Below are positions 24,300 to 37,764 of a stretch of 64,000 bases of DNA, piece after piece (positions within the stretch are counted from its first letter, which is position 1; each line of letters opens with the position of its first letter). The notes under the pieces were generated by a model. That model saw only the letters and a program-made list of their open reading frames with translations, ran no database searches and was not told the DNA's origin. The position numbers and the translations under genes are program-made. The DNA lies in NCBI RefSeq assembly GCF_050947875.1, contig NC_134574.1:150820434-150884433 (forward strand), written 5' to 3'. Origin of the DNA: Dermacentor variabilis. Taxonomy: Eukaryota > Arthropoda > Arachnida > Ixodida > Ixodidae.

Positions 24300-24515
24300 A
24301 AGGCGTGGCGCCGCTTAGCTCGAGATCATTTGTCTGATCCCGGCCGTGGGGGCCGCATTGTGATAGGGAAGGAATGCCAAAAACGCTGGTGTACTGAAAT
24401 TTAGGCGCACATTAGGGACCCCGAAGGTACAATTTAATCAGCAGTTACGCAATAGGATGTGCCTCATAATAATATAGTGGTTCTGGCACGTAAGCTTCAA
24501 GAATTTTTTTTTTGA
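24300..24515 (+). mobile_element. Near-full-length tRNA-type SINE
   Basis: Reads 5' to 3': tRNA-like head (GGCGCCGCTTAGCTCGAGAT, then TGATCCCGGCC resembling a B box), body (GCCAAAAACGC, GTACTGAAATTTAGGCGCAC, block with GGGACCCC), and 3' end (GTGCCTCATAATAATATAGTGG, GGCACGTAA, then AT-rich tail). The most complete copy of the SINE family found at six other sites here. Transcription by RNA polymerase III is inferred from the family; reverse transcription would depend on a LINE partner. Confidence 0.75.
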
Positions 24516-27500
24516 AGTGTGAATAATTCAAGTGAAAAGCTAAATGCGAGAGCTTTCCCACGCATCACAATTCAAAAGTTTCTCTGAAGAACGTAATCTT
24601 TTTGCCCAGTGAGCAGGAGAAAAGAAACGAATACCTGTAAGCATAAAAAAAGAGAAATAACTCACCCTTGAAGAGACGAAAACGAAGAGAGATGTTAACG
24701 TGGCTGCTTTTGGTGGAGTAAAACCCGCAAGAGCAGCATTACACGTGGTAATTACCAATGGAACCGTAAGTAGCACTCTGGCACTCTTAATTTCACGCGT
24801 CCATCGCTTTGTGATATAAGCACAATCGGAGCAGCGGGTCGCTTTAGGTTCAAGACCGCCCGTGGTCACGGAACGCGAGTGGGCGGCCATCACTTCCGCT
24901 CGTGCAGTCACCGTTAAGCACTAAAATTACACGTTCGGTCGGCTTGCCTGGTCTCCGAAAGAGAGGATGATGGCTAAAACGTGGGAAACACGCCATCCAC
25001 ATTTTATTTATGTTACTGGATGACGCTGTATTCGATACACGCAGTACCTTAGGCAGTAACTTGATGCTTTGTGCCTGCATCAATCAAGTCAAGATAACTG
25101 GCGTACCAGGCTTTATGTTAAAACATGCAGACACGACATGTGCTGCCGATTTCGTGTGCGCATTTCCTCGGTGAGTTATAACATACATGTTATTTCTACA
25201 CATTGCAAAAAGTGTTAAAAGCATCCAAGCGTTCGCAGCGTTGTCATAATTTAGAGAAAATACTAATGACCTCTGTAAATGTGGGAAACTGACTTTTATA
25301 AAGGTTACCATGTCTAGAGTGTAACTGCGTTAAGCATTTCTTTCCGGCTCCCCCATCCCCCCCCACCCACCTCGCTCTACCACCTACAAAACAATTTATT
25401 TCTTTTGAGCATTCCCCGCCCACAATGTAGGTGTTCCAAAGGCACCGCTTAACTCGTGTCTTGGCTTTAAAGCTATTGCTTATGCACTCGACATGTCTTA
25501 TATATTTTTTCATTCGCTCACCCCGTTCAGAGTGCTCGATGGATTTCCCGTGAAGATTGCAGCGCAATCTCACTAAAGTAAAGAAAGTGACCTGGAGCAT
25601 TCAAACACCCCTCCAAGCGGCGCAGGAAGAATTCAGTCGCCACTTCAATAACGAGAGAAACGAACTAACTGGGAAGCACAAAAGGGAACGTTCCCCCGAG
25701 TTTGTGGGAACAAAATCATGCCTCCCCTACTCCCACGTGACCCTCCAGCTCTCCTCCCCCCCTCGCCTCTCTCGCGCGCCCCCACACACACACGGTAGCC
25801 ATCTTGATCTCTCACCCCTTAACTAAACGCGATCAAGCGGCACCGTTGCTGAAGTTACGTCAAACTCTTGACAACTGAAACGGCGCTGTTGTAGCCACCA
25901 GAGGGCATCCGTCGCGTGATGCCACTAGTGTCCCTTGATGTTTAGACATCACGTATTTCTTTATTTACGTTGCAATTACATTGCATTAAATTTTGTTATT
26001 AGTTTAGCATGATGCACAAAGGTTCTTAAACATTTCATGGCTGGTTATGCCAAATTACGTGTGTCAGTGGTGTAGAGAATGACGCAAGCAAAAAACGAAA
26101 TGGGCCGAGCTTGGTAGACGTTGAAGGCATCTCGTTTCGAAGGGGACGCTGGTAAGCGTCCTTCCATACGGAAGAGCGTTTAGCGGTGAGGCGTAGGCGC
26201 ACACTTGACTCGAACTGAATGCGCCGCTGTTGTGTGTAGAGTGATCCTGTCTTTTGGAAAACACCCAGCCAATACTTCGCAGCCAACTACAGCGAGAGTG
26301 CCTGTTCATGCACAGCGCTCTAAGTCTACATGTATAGGGTTTGCTTAATGATCAGATACTTTTTTTGCACGAGAGATGCATTAATGAGGACATTACGCAG
26401 TGATTGAGTACTGACCCAGTATGTCAGCTCGTTAGACATGTTACAGATGCGGGTTAGCGTTCGCACTTTCTGTGTATTAGCGTTGTGGTCACCCTGTCCC
26501 TTTGAACTTATGTCTTAACGCTAATTTGTGCTTCAACGTGGGAGTGCTATCTTTATTTTGAACCCGCGATGTCTACATTGCTCCTAAATAATGGTTCATA
26601 GCGACGCAAGATTGTGTTGAGTGTCCTTGAACAATTTTCTGTGCATCTTTTATCTCTGTTTTAAGAGAACGCTTAGCGCGAGCCATAATAGATACTCCGA
26701 TAGGACTTTCTTTAATTAATGTAACGTAAGAAACACAGAACTAAGAGGAAAAACCGATACATATATTGTTTATTTGATGCCAGATATGTTTCAAGCGAAT
26801 GTATTTTAATTACACAATGACAGTAGGCAACTAGAATGTATGGTTCAGGCCAATGTGGTGGAGAACTAGGGGCGCCTTTCCTGCATCCAAAGCACCGCCA
26901 GCGCTGTTTCGTGGTCCAAGAGCATGGACACTGCTCAAGGAATCTGTCGCGTTACTCTAAAATGGATTTCAGAACAGCTGTTGTGGCCCGAAGTGTGCAC
27001 AAAAGCATAAAACACGAAATTTCACTGCACACATTACAAAGCGGCAACAGCATAAATTGTTAAATTGTGTTTGGTTTGAGTAATAATTCGTAGAAGCGAC
27101 GTTTATTGTAAAAAAAGTATGCATAAAATCAGTAAAGCTTCGTGTCTTTGCTCACCAATCATGCACAGACGCTTGTACCACTTCTAAACCAAAATGGACA
27201 CCACCCACCGCTTCTCTACTTTAATCGGGTTTGACTCCGCAGGTCACGCACGTGCTGAGGTCATCGGAGATCCAGCTGGGATGCGTTCGACGAAGCGTAT
27301 AGAGAGCGCGCTAAGCTACCTTGTTGGCGCCGGCAGAAAGCCTGCCAGGGGGAGCCACTGGCATTTGCGCGATAAAGATCTCGCACGCCACTGCTAATTT
27401 ACCAGGCTTGCATCGTCAAATAAGTCGCATTTGGTTCAAGAGGCGAGCCTTTCGACCCCCCGCTGGCAACAGTTGTTATATTACGATTCACCAGTGACTC

Positions 27501-28670
27501 ATCTCCACTAAGCGTCAGTAAGCACGCTTCTTTCTCCGCTGTGGAGCTAATTTCTCATTGTTTCAAAACAAGGTGACCTGTTTGGGCTGAACTTTCGTGC
27601 AACCAATCAGGCAAATCTAGTGTTTTCTGACAGTTGCTCGAAGAACGGTTATTGAATGAAGTTTTGCAGAGCCTGTCGTATCGATTTATGGCGCAGTAAT
27701 GAATCTATACGCAAATGCGTGCTAACGGGATTTCGCCAGGAGCACTTGTCGTCTTGCAGTGCGTTTCACTACATGAATGACGACGAAGAAAAATTTGAAT
27801 TTTAGGCTTTCCTGGCTTTGTTATCTTCTTTTGACGGGCTCCTATATGATAAATATGTGCAAACAGCCATGCCTCCTTCAACCTCTGAAAGTGTTATACG
27901 CGTTCAATCACGACAAACATTTTAACAGGTACATGATTCTGTTCGCGCACAGAGATTTCTTGCTACTTGAACGCGATAAAGTAAAAGAAGGAAAAATAAT
28001 AGAAAAGAGCAATCAGTTTACTGACGCTCCATATACATCGGCTGATTTACAGAAAGCCCGCGGCCACTACTCTAAAATGTCACGCGGTATTGTTCATGGA
28101 TGCGAACGCGAAATCACATCGTATTTATAGTGGCAGCTGAGAGGCTTCCGGCGACAACACGCCTACCATTTCCGCGGAAAGCACGCCTAACGACATTGGC
28201 CATTAGGAACGATTTCGGGCACACAGTCAACAGACGAGAAAGGTACACAAATTCGCACCTTGACACGTTTCGCTAAAACGTTCGAACATCTAGCACGAGA
28301 AGGTATATATGTTTAACCTTCCAACAGTCTCCACACCAATCGCGGTCACATCCCGTTTTTGGATAAAATGTACAGAGCGCTATTTTCAGTAGCGCCGCTC
28401 TGACACGTGCCTCCTGAATATGTGTCAACAGAGGAAGAGTCTGGGCGCGACGCTCCGTCAAACGTGACACGATAGCAAACTTGCTTCAGCTGCAAGTATA
28501 TATGGATATTTATATGTACTAAAAGTCCTCGCTTGAGCTGCTCCACGCACGAAGCGAAGCATGCGTCCCTGCCAGTGGTGTGTCGTGCACGCAAGATTCC
28601 AATCACGTCAGCGTGGCCACTACTCACCCTCCAAATTTCAGGGGCTGACCCGTAAGAAGAAATAAAAAAG
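24516..28670. other. No gene recognised
   Basis: Four kilobases with only short unsupported frames: 123 codons minus at 24540-24911, 118 codons minus at 25244-25600, 117 codons plus at 27777-28130. Pyrimidine-rich stretches lie at 25340-25380 and 25730-25790. No exon, RNA or element protein recognised. Confidence 0.55.
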
Positions 28671-28674
28671 CAAG

Positions 28675-28765
28675 AGGGGAGAAATAAACGAGAGAAGGCA
28701 GGGATGTTAACCGGGAAGGCGTCTGGTTGGATACCTCTCGTTGGAAAGAGCAACCGAAAAATAGA
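28675..28765 (-). repeat. CT-rich interspersed repeat copy (minus, diverged)
   Basis: Minus strand retains CCAACCAGACGCCTTCCCGG and GTTAACATCCCTGCC before a CT-rich tail. More diverged than the 23.9-kb copy. Confidence 0.55.
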
Positions 28766-30695
28766 AAGGAGAGAGCGAAAAGAAGACGGCGAACGTGTGA
28801 GCATCCGCGTACAGCGCTCAAAGGCGCTCCCGCGAGCCGGTGGCGTTCGAAAAGCACTAAAGTGCCTTCGCTGCATTCCGGGCCGTAGATAAGTGGGGAC
28901 AGTGATCCAATAGATAATAAGCAGGGTAAAATGAGAAAGGTGGTGGTGTTGGTTTATGCCGAAAATATAACGCCAAAGCTAGACAAAGACAAATGGAGAG
29001 GACACCCTAATGTGTTGTCTCCCTCGGTTTCTGTCTGGCTTTAACGCAAAATTTTGTACGTGTTCCAGTGACCTCTGTTCAGATAGTGAGCGATAGTTTA
29101 GTCGCCGTGATTCGTTGGACATTCATTGTCTTTGCATATGAAATTGAAGATAGTGGCACAATATGTGTTCCCTTAGCAGCCGCGAATTTCAAATGAGGCA
29201 TTGTCAGCCATTCCAATTGGTGCTGAGCAATGAAGAGTACTCCTTATCATAAAGGACAGAGAAAAGATGCCTCGCGTTGGTGCATTCCGGCTAGAGAAGA
29301 AAGAAGCTGCACCCAGTGCCAGTATATGGGATAAATCATCAAAGAGACGCTATAGAAAATGACACTAAACAAACTTAGGCATATAATTTCTTTAATTCAG
29401 TTAGTAAGTACAAGTAATCTTTCCTATGTTGCCCATGGTGTCTTTTTTGCTTCTCATGATACGATTAACAAAAAATCGGGCCCCTTGGTTAACGCCCTTT
29501 CTTCTCGTTCTTAGGCAGGTAAAGGATTCTTCGAAAACACTGTTTTCATTCATTTACCAGAAGAAAACGCACATTTTGCTGAAGAACTTGCACTTCAAGT
29601 TGTCTCTTATTTCCCCACTTTCATGCCAAAATCTTACAACACATCAAGATTTTCAACGTATCTTTTACGCTGTATTTGTGCTGTTTCTGAGCTGAAAAAG
29701 TTCTGTAGAGTCGTTGGATCGAATCACTGGTTTCTTCAAAATGCAACGTAGTCCTTGCTTGGCGCTCTTCGCGCAGACATGACACTTCTGCCATTAAACC
29801 CGACTCGTCGTCAATGCAGTGTTTCATCGCCTGTATCCAGTCAAATTAATCAGAGAAGACGCTGCCAAAACCCGGGACGTTGTAGCAAGTGAATGCGTCA
29901 ACACCACGACAGCATCAGCAGTCCTTCGTTTATTGCATTCACACTGACCTTCCAAGCGTTTTTATGCAGTAAGGATGGTTGTTTTGCTATTCCACTGCTC
30001 TAATTTACATATAAAGCTTCATTCATTCGACTTCATTGTCCAAGTTCTACAAAAGAAAAGTGACGAAAGGCGGTGCCATTCACACGAGACATAATTGAGG
30101 CGACGACTGAAACGGTGAAATATCAGTTGAAGGTAATAAAAGAAACATTTAGCCACGTACTAAGGCCCCGAAAGAAGCAGCACACCAAACTGTACGCTGT
30201 TGGGTAATCTATGTCAAGACATCGACCTTTCGAGAAAGCGCTAGCTTGTGCCCCCAGCAACATCATCAACATGAAAGACGCCAACGTTACGACGACGAAG
30301 ACGACAGCAAACGTACGACAGCGATCACGACTGCGTCACAACGGTGACAGCGACGCCGATGTCAGCGTCGAAGATGGCAACGGTTGATGTGGTTATGATG
30401 GCTCCGTAACACTCGCGATGTTGCAGAGTTGTGGCGTAAATTTTGACACATTCTGAGGGTGGAACAAAAAGCAGGAGGCGACACAAACTCGATTTGGAAA
30501 ACGAAGAGTTCGGTATGTAATAATGTTCCGCAACAAAAGCAGCCGTGTCTTAACGCGTTGTTCTCGCGTACTGTTAGCCGTGTTCTCAAAAGCAGCCGCC
30601 TTATCAAACCTATTTGGTGCATACTCTTTATCTGCTATTACCTCTCCCTCATTGAGGGATAGTGAACTGGTTCTTCTCTTGCGACTGAGTTCGTG
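28766..30695. other. No gene recognised
   Basis: Includes an 89-codon plus frame (29426-29695) and a 68-codon minus frame (29621-29827), neither with motifs or splice support, and an ACG-rich stretch at 30285-30370. Confidence 0.55.
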
Positions 30696-30697
30696 CC

Positions 30698-31428
30698 TTA
30701 AGAGGAAGCTTTAGCTCGGGCCCAACTCCGACGCGGCCTATTCAAATACATGTAAAACGCAAAAACGTTTTTATGAGATAACCCCTGGACCGATTTTGAT
30801 GAAATTTGTCGCATTTGAAAGAGAAAGTTAAATTCTAGTGACTGTTGGAAGCGGAATTTCGATTTAGGGCTTGAATTTTCTTAAAACGATTTTCAAATAT
30901 TTGACCGTTTGAAAAAAATGGAAGCATGAAGTTTACAAATTTATAGCTCTGCATCAAGAACCGATATCGCGGTTCTGTCAACGGCATCCATTAGATCATT
31001 CAAAGCGGACAAATTCAATATGTCATTTTACATCTTACGTGAATTTTTTACGTTGGTTATAACGGTTTTGCAAAAGTTGTATTTCTCTATTATTAAATTT
31101 TTTATATTCATGTGTAACATATCAATTTTGTCCACTTTAGATGTACTATTAGATGCAATTGACAGAATTGTATTATCATTTTTAGTGGTTAAGTTACGGA
31201 GTTGTAAACTTGATAGTTTCGTTTTTTGAAAATGTTCGATTTTTGCCAATTTTTAACAAAAAATTGACAATCTAACTCAAAAATTAGAAACCAACAGTCA
31301 CTAGATTTTAAGTTTGTCTTTTAAATGCAACAAACCTCGTCAAATTTGGTGCAGTGGTTGCCGAGAAAAACGAATTCTCCTTTTACATGTATTTAGATAG
31401 GAGCACTTGAGCTAAAGCTTCCTCTTAA
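30698..31428. mobile_element. 731-bp foldback element with 20-bp perfect TIRs
   Basis: TTAAGAGGAAGCTTTAGCTC at 30698-30717 is the exact reverse complement of 31409-31428. The inverted symmetry is not limited to the ends: the arms (about 30698-31060 and 31065-31428) share further blocks, including ACATGTAAAA, CTAGTGACTGTTGG and TTCTGTCAA with spacing kept, though diverged. The element is AT-rich (especially the right half) against its flanks. No transposase frame; open frames at 31020-31249 on both strands are by-products. It starts and ends with TTAA, which may be the target site of a piggyBac-like transposase, but this is not proved because the flanks show no other duplication. Confidence 0.85.
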
Positions 31429-34400
31429 CCTTTTCATTTATCTGCTTTTCTATCTCAGCTTTCGTTCTGGAACAGCCGGATGAGGCACTTATCGTTTTTG
31501 AGTCAGTGCTTGGTGTAAAGCTCATTTCGCGTCATTAGGCTCCCAGAAATTGCGAAATCTCATTTATTTCTCAGCATCAAGTTTTCATTTCAGAGTGACC
31601 TGACGAGCGGATCCCGTAAGGAACGCGAATGGGAGGACAGAGGCTACTGGATGGGGGGAGGGGGGGTTAGTGCAGTAAGCCGATTGCCCTCGATGCCCGC
31701 AGTGTAGGGAGGGCGCATGCCGTATGTTGTTTTATCTGCCTCACTGCGTTTTTTGTTTGTATGTTTGTTTTTTCTCAACTCTTCGCGCAGCTTTCACATG
31801 CTCCTTTATTTTTTTTTATTTCTTTCTGGCTGGCGGAACACAGACAGGAAAAAGAGGTGCTCTATGGCGAACCGCAGCGTAGCGCACGAGAACCGTATGC
31901 TGTGCCACGTTCGATGACACGCCATAATTTCGCGTGACAGAAAGTCACTTATCCCGCCCACGTGACGCGTGCGCAAAATCTGCATGCGTGACCTCTCTCT
32001 ACGCCCTCGTTCACGTCATTTGACCTCCCGCTCCACTGCTGCCGTACTGTACATAGGCTTCATATTGAAGAGGGGCGTCAGGACGCTTCGGCGGTGTGTG
32101 CTGTATACCTGCGACATCTGCATACGATATATAGAGAGAGGAGGAAGCTCATAGATGAAGATGAATCGCATACAGCATCACCGCGAGCAACGCGTTCATT
32201 GTGGACGCTTTGTCCTCGCGACTCAAGCTTAGTCTCTCGCAAATTGCTTGCTTCTGCGCAAACGTCTGTTTATACCTTCCTTTTAATTGCTTATAACTAA
32301 TGCAATGAAATGTTCATAACTGATAAGGCTTTCTGATAAATTTTTCCCGCGACTTCCTTGGCACTGTTTAAAGGCAGGTACGTATGACTTACGCTTCTCG
32401 TTTTTCCCTTCATCAACGTCAATCCATTTTATATTCAATTCACGAAGGACACGCAATACTGAATTCAATTTTCTTTCATCAGCACTCTCCATCTCATGCC
32501 TGCCAATTTCTTTAGTTCATCAAACAATCTAATCGTTGATTATCCGCGACAGTGTTTATTCGATCCTCGGCAACCCATACAATTACGTTAAAATACCACA
32601 GGTTAATTGTTGGCACAGTTTATAACTTGCAAATCCATTTCTCTCCCCTAATATAGCGCCAGCTATCCGCGTCAGCACTCTCGGTCATACTGCGTCCTGG
32701 TCGCAAACCAATACGCGCAGGCACATTTATATGTAGGATGATACTAACGCCCTCTGCAGAGTTTTAAACGGCGGCAGACAATGACATAATTATCGTAAGG
32801 AGACCCCTACGTCAAACAAGCGCCGAATGTTGACCTAATGTCAAAACAAGCAAGTACAGTTTTCGTATTGCTGGAGTTCTTATTTCTGAGTTAAAGCACG
32901 TTTACCTGGTTATACCTGATCGCGTCATTGGGTCACATAAAATTATTTACGAATTTACACTAAATTGTAACGTTTAGCGTCTGCTCGCTGCCGCAGTCGA
33001 TATAAGTAACACTTTCGGCCATTCTCATGCGCGGGAAGCATTGGCAAATAGCTTTTGGCAGTGTGTGCTAGCGTAAGTTTTCTCGGAAGGCAAACATTTA
33101 TGCAGATGTCCAAAGCGGTTCATCGGTTACTTAACGCACGACATAGCAAAGTATCTAATGAAGACGCGACACATTTCCAGGTTCGGTGCTGCTTGAAAGT
33201 TTGGCCTCTAGACGTTTAGAGGTGCAGTGAGAAATAACGAATCGCTGATTCAGAGTGCGTGGTATGGTTGCACTGAAATTTGCTTAGTAGCTATTGTTAC
33301 TGTAACTTTGTTAAGATAAACTAAATTGTTAAGATAAACTAAGGGTGAAGCCGACTGACAAATGACGTCGATAAGCGAAGATCACCGGGAGAAGCTGTCG
33401 TCCGGTTGTAGACGACAAAAAAGAAGCGTCTGAAAATTATAATGACGATGATTACGAGAAATGATGAGGCAACTTTGCAACACACAGACGAGCTATACCT
33501 AACAGCAGAAACGTATACTGTGGTGTTTCTCAAGCGCCAGGCCATGTAGACATTATGAAAAGTTATTTTTCTTTTCTGTTGATATTGCAAGTACATTTCT
33601 TAGAAGGATTAAGACGGATCCAGGAGGAACATAACGGAACTCCAGCGAAGCAGATGTTTCTGAAATGTGCTCTGAAAGTCATGTAATAACATATGAGTCA
33701 TAAATCAATTGCTAAAGAGTAGGTAAACGTTACTATAGCAGTTCTTATTTAAGGAGAAGAAAAGAAAAACTGATTCGATAGTTCAAGGAAATACGTCAAA
33801 GCCGTTTGCATAATATGCACTAGAAACCTCCTATTCACATAATTGCGACGAAATTAAATGATTTTAGGCTACATGATTATCACTAATTATTCCAATAAGT
33901 AAGTTAAGAGAATAAAGAAGACAACCATGGCTTCTTCAGATTGTTACCAACATAAGTTTGTTACATTCACATAGACGTTGTCACGTTTTTAAAGAATTTG
34001 ATACATATATTGATAAGTGTGGCGCATATGCTTGCTGTCTTCAGAGTCATTAAAAGTTTTCGAGGCGTTGTTGCGTTTCGGCTAACGTCCATGACTCATA
34101 GACAGCAGTAGGTAGGCAGCAGCTGGCGGTCATGACGCAATGATAACAATGTCAAATTCACAAATGACCGTGACGTTGGAGAAGTCATGCTCATGACCAT
34201 AAATAATCACCAAACGATAGGGCCCCTTCACGCTATTCCATTACAGGCACTCGAATTAAAGCACGAAAACTTGTGTTTTTTTTAATCTTATAAAAATCAC
34301 CTAGCATGTTCTTTAACACTGGTTCCCACAGATTCGATCCCGTTCGTTACTTCTCCGCTTCCTTCCCACCGGCGAAGTCACACGTTCCATTCGAAAACTA

Positions 34401-35530
34401 CATTTATTATTTAGTTTTCTTTGAACAATCCTCACAATCGATCCTTCATTTCGGGTGGTCTACCCTTACGGCTTTTCAAACTGACTTTTATTTTATTTTT
34501 TTGCAGCGGCGGTGTACGCGGCGTAACAATAAATTGACGATGAGGGTGGCCCGCTCGAGGCGTTCGGGAACAAACGGCACGCTCGCGAACTCGGCAACGC
34601 GTCGAGTGCATTAGGAGCCGAAGTCAAGAGCGCAGGAACCGAATGCGGGGTCGAATTGTGTCAAACACGCGCCAGCGACGGGTCCTGCTCTCGTTCAATG
34701 CACGCCTCCCCCGTACGTACAACACCGCACCACCTCTCCTCCCCCCTTCTCCCCCTCCCCTAGTTCATTTGCACACGGCCTATTCTGCCCAAACACAAAG
34801 TCGGGGAGCACCGTGCATCTTCTCGCTTTTCAAGCCCGGTAGGGTATAGCGTTTCGCAAGTAGTGACGCAAGGAAAAAGAAAAACGAGAGAAGATTAAGA
34901 ATAGATAGGAAGGGGTCATTTCGGACTAGATTGAAAACCAGGGTTTTCAATCTAAAACTAAAACTAAAACAAACTAAAACTGGGATTAACGGAATGAAAA
35001 GTGGGGTAGCGGTGGTGTGTATAGAAAGAGAAAGCTAGGAAACGCAAGGAGGGAACGGAATGATGACACCGGTTGGGCAGGTAGAATGGTAATGGAAGGA
35101 AAGTCCAATATCATGCCACGGAATTGAATGGGTACTTATACTTGGAGCTCTAAATGTTGATTCAAAAAGCGACTGCCAAACAGGTAAATTTTTCGATTAT
35201 ACTAAGCTACACTTGGTTAATATATTAATTTTTCAAATTTTTTACTCAGTACCACCTCGTTCAGTACGCAAGAGCAAGCGCCACCGCAAGCAGGCACGTA
35301 AGCCCAAGAATTAAACAATTACAGAAAAGGCGTTTCATTTATTAGAATAGAAAGAGACGAATGAATCAGCTAAGCCACTCCTAAAAAGGATACTGATCCA
35401 ACTCGCTGCATTTCGAGGAGCGAAAAGGTTAAAAATTGCGGGGATCTCCATTTTCCGGAACAGAGTCAGAATGGAATGGAGGAAGCCCCACTCCACAATT
35501 CTGGCACGTGCCCATAAAAATAATAATAAT
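31429..35530. other. No gene recognised
   Basis: Unique-looking sequence. Contains a duplicated 17-mer at 33308-33342, a G run near 31652-31667, a short CT-rich patch at 34730-34765 and an ACTAAA-rich stretch near 34950-34980. A 102-codon plus frame at 34306-34614 has no motif. Confidence 0.55.
33308..33342. repeat. Tandem 17-mer duplication
   Basis: ttgttaagataaactaa occurs at 33308-33324 and 33326-33342. Confidence 0.9.
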
Positions 35531-35533
35531 AAC

Positions 35534-35630
35534 AAAGAGAGAGAGAGAGAGAGATGCAAATGACAGAAAGGCAGGGAGGTTAACCAGACTTAAAACCTCC
35601 GGTTTGCTACCCTGCACTAAAGTGCTAACA
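35534..35630 (-). repeat. CT-rich interspersed repeat copy (minus)
   Basis: Minus strand: AGTGCAGGGTAGCAAACCGG, spacer, CTGGTTAACCTCCCTGCC, TTTCTGTC, then (CT)n (the GA run at 35537-35553 on plus). Core well preserved. Confidence 0.8.
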
Positions 35631-37560
35631 ACAAATGTGGCCTTAAATCATTCAATTGAATTTTCTGAAACAATTTACCTGTAAAAAATTGTGTGATGTT
35701 CCGAAGGATCTCTATGTTATAGACCATGTTATAGGGAAAGAAAGAAAAAAAAAACAAGCCGGTTTGCTTCGATGCGCGGACAGTGTTGACTGCACCATGG
35801 CTCTGCGGAGCGCGTCCACGCATTCACGTGTTCAGACTATGTGTGAATGCGACTGCACCTGAGTGTCCACGGTAATTAGTTCGATCAATCAACAACAAGT
35901 CGATCAACAACAAGGCTCTTCTTGTGCGTGCGATGCGAATCTCGTCAACGTCAACGGAATAATGTGGAACACTTCTGCTTTGTGCGGACGCCGATCATGT
36001 TTTTTTTTTCTTATGCAACTCTCCAAACAAATACCTATCTAAAGAAACAGCTAGACCGACCGAGTGAGCGTAGAAGCAGATCACAATGGAGACCGGGGTT
36101 GAAGGTATTGCGTCACAAAGCGCTCTAATGACTTTTAAAATGGTAACGCGAACCGAAGGGGCAAGTTGCAAAACGGGAACAACGCGTCCCGCTGCCTCGA
36201 TCCGCTTCGTCGAAGCGTATCGAACCCGTCTTCGCGCCTTTACAAAGCGAACGACTGCCATGCACGCTCTCGAAAGCAAAGGAAACCGAAAAATATATAC
36301 GAATAGAAACGAATGCCTAAGACACCGTCCTATTTTTTCCCATGCCTCGATAGCTCTAGGGGCTCTCGACAAAGAACGCGGCACGTGACCACCCTGAAAA
36401 GTTTGAAAGATTTTAAAAAGCGATTAAAGGCTCTAAAGACAGACAGTGCGGACGCAGACGGTTATGCATCGGGGTGCCGATGAAGCGATACCGGCAAAGT
36501 GAGGGTAGCCACTACATGCAGGAAGGGCAACTTATGTTCTTGTTGTGACGATCTCTCTTTCGTGCGCCTTTGTTAATGGAACTTGAGCGATCGGTCTTCT
36601 TGCTGGTGGGTGTCCGAAGAGGCCTATAGAACAAGCGCTGATAGATCGAAGGGCATACTCGTTACCTTCCGGTGCGCGCACGCCGCATTTAACGCATTAA
36701 TACGGTTTGTACTCTGAAGTTTCCTGCATACCGTTTATTCGTTCGAAATTTGGCTACTCTCCATTGCGCATGACCAGCGCCGAGAACTGAGTGAAAAATG
36801 CGGCCTAGTTTAATCTACTACAGAATGTTAAAGCGCACGGCTGTCACTCACAAGGCGGGCGTGTTGCCTCTTCTAGTTCCGGGTGGGTGTATGAGGTAGA
36901 AAGCGCGACAAAGTTAAAAGCGGACCGTCCAACGAAGGGACTTAGGCGCTGATGTTGTATACTGTCACCATTTCACCATACTATTGAAATCTATCTTTAA
37001 GGTTCTAAACCATTTACGGAAAAATGGGCTGGAATCGAGGCTTTAGAGATGAATATTGTACAGTCGTATCCCTCCTTCTTGCGGTCATCATATTAGCCTT
37101 ATTTTTTCGTCTACGTTCGTCCTTATCGTGCGCAGAGCATAGAAAGCTAGATGTCGCCACCTTCCACGACATGCTAGCTCAGGCTGACCTTTGCCTTTCA
37201 CATAAGAAATTATTTCTCCTCCTCTTATCTATGACACAAGCAGAGTCGAGGCATGCGCTCCATTTCTTCTGCGCACTTCTTGGCGCCTATCCGTTCGTTA
37301 TTGCTTGCGCGTACCCTATGTGATTAGCTTGAACATGCCTACCCTATCCTTCGAGATAGTCATATCTCTCGGTTTGTAATCTCTTCAGTTTCTTACGAAA
37401 GAAGGTTTAGAGACTTTTCACCGTCATCTGACTTTCTCAGCGAAATCAAGTAAAATAATATTACCCGCCCCTGCATCTTAGTGAGCGTGGCGTTGCGCAG
37501 CGGAGTTGGATGTCGCGCGTTCCGTACAAACTGGTTTGGCAAAGAACCACAGATGGCCAA
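35631..37560. other. No gene recognised
   Basis: Overlapping ~100-130-codon frames on opposite strands at 35995-36388 cancel as coding evidence. A 99-codon plus frame at 37024-37323 has a good ATG context (aaaaATGGG) and hydrophobic stretches but no recognisable family. Confidence 0.5.
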
Positions 37561-37564
37561 AAAT

Positions 37565-37662
37565 GAATACGGAGTCCCCCTCCCAGCCCCACTACGGCGT
37601 ATCTCATAATCAGATTGTGGTTTTTACCTGTACAGACTCAGAATTTATTGTTTTAATGAAAT
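37565..37662 (+). mobile_element. SINE 3' part (plus)
   Basis: CCCCACTACGGCG, ATCTCATAATCAGATTGTGG and TTTTTACC correspond to the 3' body of the 24.3-kb SINE. The head is missing. Confidence 0.65.
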
Positions 37663-37764
37663 AAAATTGTTGGCTTCCGCCTTCTTACTTCATTTATTCA
37701 AATCAAATCCTTCCGTATGAGGTGGTACAACATCTCAACACAAAACAAGCGTGTTTGAAGGATG

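Noticed and set aside
29621..29827. Minus frame 29827-29621 as a possible exon
   Set aside because: Protein-like composition and a possible AG before it, but no donor, no homologue recognised and an opposing frame.
34306..34360. B-box-like gattcgatccc near 34331
   Set aside because: No A box at the right distance and no tRNA fold; not called a tRNA or SINE.
37024..37323. 99-codon plus frame with good ATG context and hydrophobic stretch
   Set aside because: No family resemblance, no upstream promoter or downstream poly(A) context; one such frame is expected by chance.
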